This document shows positions 57,265 through 64,000 of a stretch of DNA of 64,000 bases, piece by piece. This stretch comes from CAIUGU01 sp040080215 (GTDB taxonomy: Bacteria; Pseudomonadota; Gammaproteobacteria; Steroidobacterales; Steroidobacteraceae), in NCBI GenBank assembly GCA_040080215.1, contig JBEBIT010000006.1:21637-85636 (forward strand), written 5' to 3'. The notes under the pieces are model-generated. The model saw only the letters and a program-made list of their open reading frames with translations. It was not told where the DNA came from and ran no database searches. Position numbers and translations under genes: made by a program. Numbering within the stretch: position 1 is the stretch's first letter; the number at the start of each line of letters is the position of its first letter.

Positions 57265-58101
57265 TCAGTCTCCAGGCGTGAGCCCCGACGAACTGCAGGG
57301 CACGAACACCGGCGCCTGATCTGCGTCGAGCCGCACGGCGCACAGCCGTCCGCCCCACACGCACCCCGTATCGATGCCGAGCACGTTATCGAAGGCGTAG
57401 TAGCCGAGGGCGGACCAATGGCCGAACAGGATTCTTGATCCTGCCGAGGGCCGCTTCGGTATCCGGAACCAAGGGACGAGATCGGCAGGCGCATCGACAA
57501 GCGTACCCTTGTACTTGAGGTCAAGGCGTCCGTCGGTGTGGCAGAACCTCAGGCGAGTGAAGCAGTTCGTGATGAAGCGCAGCCGCTCGGTGCCGACCAG
57601 ATCGTCCGACCAGCGATCGGGACGGTTGCCATACATCGCCGCGAACAGCTGTCTGGCCGATGCGCCATCGCGCAGGGCAGCTTCGAGTTCGCGTGCACAC
57701 GCCGTTGCCGTGGCGAGGTCCCACTGTGGCGCGAGTCCCGCGTGCACCATTGTCCAGCCGAGCGTGCTGTCGGTGTGCAGCAGCGGTTGATGGCGCAGCC
57801 AGTCGAGCAACTCATCGCGATCCGGCGCAGCGAGCACGGCATCGAGCGTGTCGTCCCTTCTCAATGCGGCGCGGTCGTGCGCAGCGGCGAGCAAGTGCAG
57901 GTCGTGGTTGCCGAGTACCATCGTCACGGCGTCGCCCAAGTTGCGCACCCTTCTCAGCACATCGAGCGAGCGCGGACCGCGGTTGACGAGGTCACCCGTC
58001 AGCCAGAGCTTGTCCGTGCGTGGATCGAATGCAATGCGCTCGAGCAGTTGCCCGAATTCCTGGTCGCACCCCTGGATGTCGCCGATGGCGTAGATCGTCA
58101 T
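57265..58101 (-). CDS. apaH: ApaH, diadenosine tetraphosphatase (symmetrical)
   Basis: ApaH splits Ap4A into two ADP and can also remove Np4 caps from RNA. The 278-residue protein starts at ATG 58101 (MTIYAIGDIQGCDQEFGQLL); an open frame 12 codons upstream is not family-like. Metallophosphatase motifs are GDIQG, LTGDLVNRGPRS and VLGNHDLHLL. It ends the lptD-surA-pdxA-rsmA-apaG-apaH operon, with a 139-base gap after apaG. Confidence 0.95.
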   Translation of the reverse strand: MTIYAIGDIQGCDQEFGQLLERIAFDPRTDKLWLTGDLVNRGPRSLDVLRRVRNLGDAVTMVLGNHDLHLLAAAHDRAALRRDDTLDAVLAAPDRDELLDWLRHQPLLHTDSTLGWTMVHAGLAPQWDLATATACARELEAALRDGASARQLFAAMYGNRPDRWSDDLVGTERLRFITNCFTRLRFCHTDGRLDLKYKGTLVDAPADLVPWFRIPKRPSAGSRILFGHWSALGYYAFDNVLGIDTGCVWGGRLCAVRLDADQAPVFVPCSSSGLTPGD

Positions 58102-58240
58102 GGAATACAGGCTAGCGGCAGGTTTGCGGGGAGCCAAGCACGAACGACCTCACCCACCGCGCTTCCCGCTCATTGCTGAAACAGAGGGCATGAGTGCCGC
58201 TCCTTGAGCAGAGGTCACACCCGGTGCGGGTGAGGTGGGG

Positions 58241-58648
58241 TCAGTGCAGCAGTCCGGGAATGGCGAGCCTGAAAGGCGCGATCGGCGCCTCGAACTCATG
58301 GCCGTCATCCGCCACCATCTGGTAGCTGCCCTGCATTGCGCCGACAGGTGTCTCGAGGATTGCGCCACTCGAATAGCGGAAACCCTGGCCCGGCAGCAGA
58401 TAGGGCTGCTCGCCGACGACACCGTCGCCCCGTACTTCCTGCACCTTGCCGTTCGCGTCGGTGATGACCCAATGCCGAGTCAGCAGTCGCGCGGGCACCT
58501 GGCCTTCGTTGCGGATGGTGATCGTGTACGAGAAGACGTACCGGCTCTCGTCCGGCTTCGACTGGTCGTCGACGTAGGCAGTGGCGACATCCACTTCGAT
58601 GCGGTGGCGGGTCGTACGGGGTTTGGCAGCGGATTCGACGGTATTCAT
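58241..58648 (-). CDS. apaG: ApaG domain protein
   Basis: The 135-residue protein is a beta-sandwich of the ApaG/DUF525 family; its biochemical role is not settled. I chose the ATG at 58648; the open frame extends 76 codons upstream but overlaps rsmA. Family segments are VFSYTITIRNEGQVPARLLT, RHWVITDANGKVQEVRGDGV and YSSGAILETPVGAMQGSYQM. It lies between rsmA and apaH as in E. coli. Confidence 0.95.
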   Translation of the reverse strand: MNTVESAAKPRTTRHRIEVDVATAYVDDQSKPDESRYVFSYTITIRNEGQVPARLLTRHWVITDANGKVQEVRGDGVVGEQPYLLPGQGFRYSSGAILETPVGAMQGSYQMVADDGHEFEAPIAPFRLAIPGLLH

Positions 58649-58673
58649 CGCCTGCCATTCTATCCGTAAATGG

Positions 58674-59471
58674 CTATCCGGAAACGCCTGCCGTGTTCGC
58701 GAGCGCCGCGAACTGCGCAGGCGACAGCACCTCCGCCCGCAGCCCGGGGTCGATGCCGGCTTGCACAAAGCCGGCTTCGCCCACCAGAGCCTTGAGCGAG
58801 TTGCGCAACGTCTTGCGCCGCTGCCCGAAAGCGGCAGCCACGATGGCGGCGAACCGGGCAGGCTCCCCGAGGGCAAACGCCGGTTGCGCCCGCGGCAGCA
58901 GGCGCACGTAGGTCGACATCACCTTGGGAGGCGGCTTGAACGCGCCGGGGCCGATATCGAACAGCGGCTGCACCTCCACCCACGGCGCCAGCATGACCGA
59001 CAGCCGTCCGTAGGCGTCGTCGCCGGCGCCGGCAGCCATGCGGTCCACGACTTCCTTCTGCAGCATGAAGTGCATGTCCTCGATGTGCTCGCGCACCTCG
59101 ATCAACTTGAAGAGCAGCGGCGTCGAGATGTTGTAGGGCAGGTTGCCGACGATCCGCAGCCGCCTGGGGTCCTGGCCGCGGAGCGTGGCGAAATCGAACT
59201 GCAGCACATCGCCGCCGTGGATGCGCAGCTCCCCGGCCGTGCGCGGCGTCGCTTCCAGGGTCGCGATGGCGTCGCGATCGATTTCAATCACGTCGAGCGT
59301 GCCGTGACGTGCGAGCAGGGGCCAGGTCAGCGCACCGAGTCCCGGGCCGATCTCGACCAGGCGGTCGCCGGGCTTGGGATCGATGGCGTCCACGATGCGC
59401 GCAATGATGTCGCGATCGTGCAGGAAGTGCTGCCCGAACCGCTTGCGGGGAACGTGTTTCGCGCCGGACAT
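58674..59471 (-). CDS. rsmA: RsmA/KsgA, 16S rRNA dimethyladenosine transferase
   Basis: RsmA dimethylates two adenines near the 3' end of 16S rRNA; its loss gives kasugamycin resistance. The 265-residue protein begins MSGAKHVPRKRFGQHFLHD, which is the family start, followed by SAM motif VEIGPGLGALTWPLL and the catalytic region GNLPYNISTPLLFKLIE. It starts five bases after pdxA. Confidence 0.97.
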   Translation of the reverse strand: MSGAKHVPRKRFGQHFLHDRDIIARIVDAIDPKPGDRLVEIGPGLGALTWPLLARHGTLDVIEIDRDAIATLEATPRTAGELRIHGGDVLQFDFATLRGQDPRRLRIVGNLPYNISTPLLFKLIEVREHIEDMHFMLQKEVVDRMAAGAGDDAYGRLSVMLAPWVEVQPLFDIGPGAFKPPPKVMSTYVRLLPRAQPAFALGEPARFAAIVAAAFGQRRKTLRNSLKALVGEAGFVQAGIDPGLRAEVLSPAQFAALANTAGVSG

Positions 59472-59476
59472 TGGCC

Positions 59477-60484
59477 CTACCCGGCGGCCCGCGCCAGGGA
59501 AGCGAGTCGCTTCTTCGCGAGCTCCAGCCCCAGTTCCAGTGCGGCCGCGAGGCTGCCGGCATCCGCCTTGCCGCTGCCTGCGAGGTCCAGCGCGGTGCCG
59601 TGATCGACGGAGGTTCGCACCAGCGGCAGTCCGAGCGTCACGTTCACCGCCTGGCCAAAGCCCGCGTGCTTGAGCACGGGCAACCCTTGGTCGTGGTACA
59701 TCGCGAGCACGGCATCCGCCTGCGCCAGCATGGCAGGGATGAATGCGGTATCGGCGGGCACCGGCCCGGCCAGCACGAGCCCCCGTGACTTGAGCGCCTC
59801 GACGACGGGCGTGATGACCTCGATCTCCTCGCGGCCGAGATGGCCCGACTCGCCGGCATGCGGGTTGAGTCCGCACACGAGGATGCGAGGCTGCGCGATG
59901 CCGAACTGCTCCTTGAGACTCTTGTCCAGGATGGTGATCACCTGTTCAAGCGATGCCCGGGTGATGGCCGCACTGACTTCCGACAAGGGCAGGTGGGTCG
60001 TGGCCAATGCCACGCGGAGCGACCCTGCCGTCAGCATCATCACCGGATGATGGCCGCCGGTCCGCTCGGCGAGATATTCGGTGTGGCCGGAGAAGGCGAT
60101 GCCGGCGTCATTGATGATGCCCTTATGGACCGGTGCCGTGACCATCGCTGCGAATTCGCCTCGCACGCAGCCGTCCGCCGCCTTGTCGAGCAGGTCGAGA
60201 ACGTAACGCGCATTCCTCTTGTCGAGCACGCCTGCCTGCACGGGTACGCCCGTTGCGACGGGCAGGACGGTCAGGGTGCCGGGAACATGGGGCATGGCGG
60301 GGCGGTCCGGCGCGTACGGCCTGATGCGCACGTCGCGCCCGAGCTGCTTTGCCCTGGCGGCCAGCAGCGCGGGATCGCCGGCAACGACGAGCTCGCAACC
60401 CCACGGCTTGCCAGCGATGTCGATGCAGAGATCCGGACCGATGCCGGCCGGTTCTCCCGAGGTGAGGATGACGCGCGGAACCAT
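59477..60484 (-). CDS. pdxA: PdxA, 4-hydroxythreonine-4-phosphate dehydrogenase
   Basis: PdxA oxidises 4-phosphohydroxy-L-threonine in pyridoxal phosphate synthesis. The ATG at 60484 gives MVPRVILTSGEPAGIGPDL, the conserved start; a GTG at 60511 overlapping the surA stop would add nine residues. The 335-residue protein has FSGHTEYLAERTGGH and metal-binding histidines, GLNPHAGESGHLGREE and MYHDQGLPVLKHAGFG. It lies between surA and rsmA. Confidence 0.95.
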   Translation of the reverse strand: MVPRVILTSGEPAGIGPDLCIDIAGKPWGCELVVAGDPALLAARAKQLGRDVRIRPYAPDRPAMPHVPGTLTVLPVATGVPVQAGVLDKRNARYVLDLLDKAADGCVRGEFAAMVTAPVHKGIINDAGIAFSGHTEYLAERTGGHHPVMMLTAGSLRVALATTHLPLSEVSAAITRASLEQVITILDKSLKEQFGIAQPRILVCGLNPHAGESGHLGREEIEVITPVVEALKSRGLVLAGPVPADTAFIPAMLAQADAVLAMYHDQGLPVLKHAGFGQAVNVTLGLPLVRTSVDHGTALDLAGSGKADAGSLAAALELGLELAKKRLASLARAAG

Positions 60485-60507
60485 GCAGAGCGCGGCCGGG
60501 CGCGCCC

Positions 60508-61845
60508 TCACATCTTGTATTCGACGAAAGCCTCGTCACGCAGCCGGCGCAGCCACAGCTCCGTTTCTTCCTCCGCCTTCGATTCGCGCAGGGCGGCGAA
60601 CGCCTTGTTGCGGCGGACATCGTCGGTGGTGTCATGCATGCGGCGGCCGAGCAGCTGCACGATGTGCCAGCCGAACTGCGTCTTGAACGGCTGGCTGATC
60701 TCGTTTTCCTTGAGGGACTGGACGGTCTTCTCGAACTCGGGGACGAAAGTGCCAGGGCCGGTCCAGCCGAGGTCGCCACCGTCCACCGCCGACCCCTTGT
60801 CCGACGAGGTGACGGCTGCGATCGCGGCGAAGTCCTCTTTCTGATCGACGATGCGGGTGCGGATCGCCTTCAGCTTCTGGTCCACGGTGCTGTCGTCTTC
60901 GAGCTCGTTGGTCTGGACCAGGATATGGCGCGCATGGACCTGCGACTCCACGGCCTGCTGCACACCGCCGCGCACTTCCAGCAGCTTGAAGATATGGAAG
61001 CCGCTCGGAGTCCGCAGCGGTTCCGTCACGTCGCCTGCCTTCATGCCGGGAATCGCATCCACGACAACGGACGGCAGCTGGTTTCCCGGCCGCCATCCGA
61101 GCGCGCCGCCCTGTACATTGGTACCGCTGTCGGAATACGTCACCGCGAGTTGCGCGAAGTCCTCGCCGCTCTGGGCCTTGGCGAACACTTCCTTCGCGCG
61201 CGCTTCGCGGGCGGCGAGTTCTTCAGTCGTGGCGGAGACCGGCACGGACACGAGGATGTGCGCGAGGTTGTACTCGGAGGCCTGGTCGACGCCGTTCTTC
61301 TGCTTCGCCAAGAACTGTTCGAGTTCCCGCGGGGAGACGTTGATCCGCTGCAGCACGTCGCGCTGGCGCAGGATCTGCAGTTGCAGCTCGCGGCGGATCG
61401 TGTCGCGGTAGTCGCGATAGTCGAGGCCCTGGGCCTCGAGGGCACGGGGCAGGTCGGCGAACGCAATGTTGTTGCGCGTGGCGACGTCGTTCAGTGCGTT
61501 GTTCACCATCTCGTCCGGGACGTTGACGCCGAGGCGAGCGGCGCGCTGGATCTGGATCTCCTCCATGATCAGCCGTTCGAGTACCTGCTTGCGCAGCACC
61601 GCCGCGGGCGGCAGCTCGGTCTTCTGCTCGCGCAGCCGGCGCGTGATGGTCACGGTCTCGTTCTCGAGCTGGCTGACCAGGACCACGCCTTCGTTGACGA
61701 CAGCCGCGATGCCGTCGAGCAGATCACCGCTACCCTGGGGCGAGGGCGTTACCGGCTTCGCGGGGGCGGTCGTGGCCGACTGGGCCTGGCTGCCGTGGGC
61801 GGCAAGCAGGACTGTGGCAATGGCGGCGAGGATCGGGTGTTTCAT
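60508..61845 (-). CDS. surA: SurA, periplasmic chaperone and prolyl isomerase
   Basis: SurA escorts outer-membrane proteins, including LptD, to the BAM complex. The 445-residue precursor has a signal peptide (about 1-21), the SurA N-terminal domain (LLDGIAAVVNEGVVLVSQLE), and two parvulin domains at about 190-290 and 300-400 (YNLAHILVSVPVSATTEELA, and VHARHILVQTNELEDDSTVD). It follows lptD by 33 bases. Confidence 0.96.
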   Translation of the reverse strand: MKHPILAAIATVLLAAHGSQAQSATTAPAKPVTPSPQGSGDLLDGIAAVVNEGVVLVSQLENETVTITRRLREQKTELPPAAVLRKQVLERLIMEEIQIQRAARLGVNVPDEMVNNALNDVATRNNIAFADLPRALEAQGLDYRDYRDTIRRELQLQILRQRDVLQRINVSPRELEQFLAKQKNGVDQASEYNLAHILVSVPVSATTEELAAREARAKEVFAKAQSGEDFAQLAVTYSDSGTNVQGGALGWRPGNQLPSVVVDAIPGMKAGDVTEPLRTPSGFHIFKLLEVRGGVQQAVESQVHARHILVQTNELEDDSTVDQKLKAIRTRIVDQKEDFAAIAAVTSSDKGSAVDGGDLGWTGPGTFVPEFEKTVQSLKENEISQPFKTQFGWHIVQLLGRRMHDTTDDVRRNKAFAALRESKAEEETELWLRRLRDEAFVEYKM

Positions 61846-61878
61846 GGCAGGAGACCATCAACAAATAGCGAAAGCCCG

Positions 61879-64000
61879 TCAACGGGGCGTTGCGGGAGGC
61901 AGGACCGAGTATCCCCGAATGGATCGTTCGAGGAAAGCATCGACACCGGGTACGAGGCTTGCCAGCCCATTAAGTTCCAGCTGGAGCTGAACGTCGGAGT
62001 CGGTTTCGCCGGTCCGGCTGCTGACGTACTTCCGTGCCACGATCCGGGCCTTCCAGCAGCAGGACCGGTACTCGAGGCCGGCGAACTGGTTGATCGCGGC
62101 CGAATCCTTGACCGAGTACGTCAAGCCGCCGTAGGTCGTCCAGGTGTCCGTGACCGGCCAGGCCAAAGAGGCGTCCCATTGCTCGAGGCTGTCCTTGCGG
62201 AACCGGTAACCGAGGTTGGCCACCTTGTTGTAGGCGGGGGCGTACTGCAGCCGCGCCTCGCCTTTCTCGCTGCGGTTCTCGTGGGGATCCCACTGCACGC
62301 CCATGCGGGCATTCCAGTTCTTGAAGGCGGAGACCTCCATCTGCGCCAGCATGTTGGAAGACTTGAGCCCAAGCACCGGCTCGTTGGGCAGCACCACCCT
62401 CGGCGAGTCGAAGTAGTACGCCTGGCCGGCCGTTGCACTCAGGAACTGCCGGCCGCTCTCGCGGTCGAGCAGGCGGGTCGTGAAGCCGACGCTGAGCTGG
62501 TTGGCATCGCCGAGGCGGTCCGGTCCGACATAGCGGTTGTCGCGATACAGCTGGACCAGGTTGAGGTCAGGCTCGCCGGTATCGAACACCGGCAGCGCAG
62601 ACTGATCCCTGTACGGCACATATAAATAGAGGATCCGCGGCTCGAAAGTCTGCACGCGCTGCTGCCGGGATCCTGCCAGCCGTTCGAAGGTCAGCCCGGC
62701 ATCGAGGCTCGCGATGGGCGCGGAGCGTGATGGCGAGGTGTCCGCACCCGGTGCCGTGCGGTTCAGGTCGTAGGTGGTGTAGCGCCAGCTGATCGACGGC
62801 TCGATGAAGGCGCCGGTACCCTGCAGCGGCAACTTGAGGCCCGGGTGGAAATCGAACCGCGAGCCGGTGACGCTGCTGCTGTCGCGCTGGAAGTAGGTGT
62901 ATTCCGATTCGAGCCCGACGTCGAAGCCGAACAGCGCGGAAGGAAACTGGCCGGCGACGCTGATTTGCGGCAACAAGGTATAGGGCCTGTCGACGCCGTC
63001 GACGGGCTGGATCGTCTGGAAGTTCTCTACGCGACCCGTCATCGCCCAGTGGCGGTCGAGGTAGCTGAGTTCGGCGGAGCGGCCGAGGTACACGACGCTG
63101 GTGCCTTCGGGGCCCTCGCCGAAATCCTCGAACCAGTCGCGGTCGCTCGCGTTGGCGGCCGACGCGGTGAAGCGCAGCCGCGAGTTGAAGTCCGTCTGGT
63201 CGAACAGCCGCACGAGGTTGCGGTCGCTGCCGTATGCCGTGTCATGCGGCAAGTATTCGGCCGTCACGCTTCCTTTACTCCGCTCTGTAAGGAAGCGCAG
63301 TTCGGTGAGCACGTCGAGGCCGCGCTGCGTGTACCAGGTGCCGGTAAACGTGGCGTCGTAGTTGGGCGCGATGTTCCAGTACCAGGGCACCTGCAGCCCG
63401 AGGCCGCTGCGCGAGGAGTTCGCCAGCGTCGGAAACAGGAAGCCGCTCTTGCGCTGGTTTCCCACCGGAAACGAAATGAACGGCGTGTAGAGGATCGGGA
63501 TGCCCTTGAAATCGAGCCGTACGTTCCGGCCGATGCCGAGCCCCGCGCCGGGATTGATGTTGATGTCGGCGGCCCGGAGCACCCAGTCCTCGTTGCCCGT
63601 GGGGCACGTCGTGTAGACGACGCCCGCGAGTTCCAGTGACTTTGCGCGAGTGACCTTGATCTGGTCGGCCGAACCGCGGGCGGGGCGGGTCGGCAAGTCG
63701 AACTCGGCACCCTCGAAGCTCGCTTCACCGGCAGTGGCCACGTTCGCGCTCTTGCCCTTGATCGTCATCTCGGGATCGCGATAGGTCACCGTGCCCGATA
63801 CGGAGAAGGTCTGGTCTTCGGCGTTGAAGGTGGCGTTTTCCGCGTTCAACGTGCGGTCACCCTGGCGGATGCGGACCTTGCCCTTCAGGACGGCATCGCC
63901 CGTGCGACTGACCTCCGCGCCTTCGCTCGTGATCTGGATGCTTTCGTCCTTGGCCGCGTCAGCAGGGGTTGCGGTGAGGTCCGCGGGGTCGGGCAAGACG
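61879..64000 (-). CDS. lptD: LptD, outer-membrane LPS transporter (5' truncated by the window)
   Basis: LptD is the barrel that inserts LPS into the outer leaflet together with LptE. The frame is open to the right edge, so the signal peptide and the start of the jellyroll are missing. What remains has the LptA-like N-terminal domain (VLKGKVRIRQGDRTLNAENA), the Cys in VVYTTCPTGNEDWVLRA, the barrel with alternating aromatic strands, and the adjacent CysCys pair (YRSCCWKARIVARKYV) that forms the essential disulfides. Gene order with surA is as in E. coli. Confidence 0.96.
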   Translation of the reverse strand, partial: VLPDPADLTATPADAAKDESIQITSEGAEVSRTGDAVLKGKVRIRQGDRTLNAENATFNAEDQTFSVSGTVTYRDPEMTIKGKSANVATAGEASFEGAEFDLPTRPARGSADQIKVTRAKSLELAGVVYTTCPTGNEDWVLRAADININPGAGLGIGRNVRLDFKGIPILYTPFISFPVGNQRKSGFLFPTLANSSRSGLGLQVPWYWNIAPNYDATFTGTWYTQRGLDVLTELRFLTERSKGSVTAEYLPHDTAYGSDRNLVRLFDQTDFNSRLRFTASAANASDRDWFEDFGEGPEGTSVVYLGRSAELSYLDRHWAMTGRVENFQTIQPVDGVDRPYTLLPQISVAGQFPSALFGFDVGLESEYTYFQRDSSSVTGSRFDFHPGLKLPLQGTGAFIEPSISWRYTTYDLNRTAPGADTSPSRSAPIASLDAGLTFERLAGSRQQRVQTFEPRILYLYVPYRDQSALPVFDTGEPDLNLVQLYRDNRYVGPDRLGDANQLSVGFTTRLLDRESGRQFLSATAGQAYYFDSPRVVLPNEPVLGLKSSNMLAQMEVSAFKNWNARMGVQWDPHENRSEKGEARLQYAPAYNKVANLGYRFRKDSLEQWDASLAWPVTDTWTTYGGLTYSVKDSAAINQFAGLEYRSCCWKARIVARKYVSSRTGETDSDVQLQLELNGLASLVPGVDAFLERSIRGYSVLPPATPR

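Noticed and set aside
1..64000. CRISPR array, tRNA, rRNA or prophage
   Set aside because: I saw no regularly spaced repeats, no cloverleaf or rRNA sequence, and no integrase, phage structural or transposase gene.

Overview
This GC-rich 64 kb window reads as the chromosome of a gammaproteobacterium with a single polar flagellum. The flagellar genes follow the Pseudomonas/Xanthomonas plan: a FleQ-type master regulator, a second sigma-54 activator, FlhF/FlhG, FliA and a MotC/MotD stator. The right end carries the standard lptD-surA-pdxA-rsmA-apaG-apaH operon. A kynurenine-to-quinolinate gene set fits Xanthomonadales, Nevskiales or Steroidobacter-like bacteria, but nothing here fixes the genus. 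No rRNA, tRNA or CRISPR array was seen.

Layout. (1) 1-9050: late flagellar structure: flgJ (5' truncated), flgK, flgL, fliC, flaG, fliD, fliS, a fliT-like gene and a PilZ-like gene. (2) 9470-12252: fleQ-like and flrC-like regulators. (3) 12249-29493: basal body, C-ring and export genes in unbroken order: fliEFGHIJK, fliLMNOPQR, flhBA, flhFG, fliA. (4) 29568-33243: cheY, cheZ, motC, motD and a DUF2802 gene. (5) 33244-34739, minus strand: a second FliK-like gene and an FlhB C-domain paralogue. (6) 34897-43420: STAS-cheA-MCP-cheW-cheR-cheD-cheB-HDOD. (7) 43477-51646: a small secreted protein, leuS, lptE, then a membrane hybrid kinase, a response regulator, an Hpt protein and an HExxH protein. 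(8) 51649-51941: a 293 bp element with 32 bp inverted termini. (9) 51955-52440: folA. (10) 52460-56471, minus strand: haoA, a KynB-like cyclase, kynU, kmo. (11) 56588-57223: a secreted hypothetical protein. (12) 57265-64000, minus strand: the apaH...lptD operon, lptD cut by the window edge.

Regulation visible in the DNA: sigma-54 (-24/-12) promoters precede the flrC-like gene, fliL (exact consensus) and the DUF2802 gene. Sigma-28 promoters precede fliC, fliS and the STAS-che operon, and one faces the other way in front of the second fliK. This gives the usual cascade: FleQ and sigma-54, then the basal body and FliA, then filament and chemotaxis genes. Three CRP-type dyads (TGTGA-N6-TCACA type) lie between genes next to these promoters and suggest an extra input from a CRP/Vfr/Clp-family protein.

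The most unusual items are the nested inverted-repeat element in front of folA, the CRP-type dyads, a sigma-54 activator with neither receiver domain nor partner kinase, and a chemotaxis set that combines Pseudomonas-type cheY/cheZ with an E. coli-like cheA/MCP/cheR/cheD/cheB operon.
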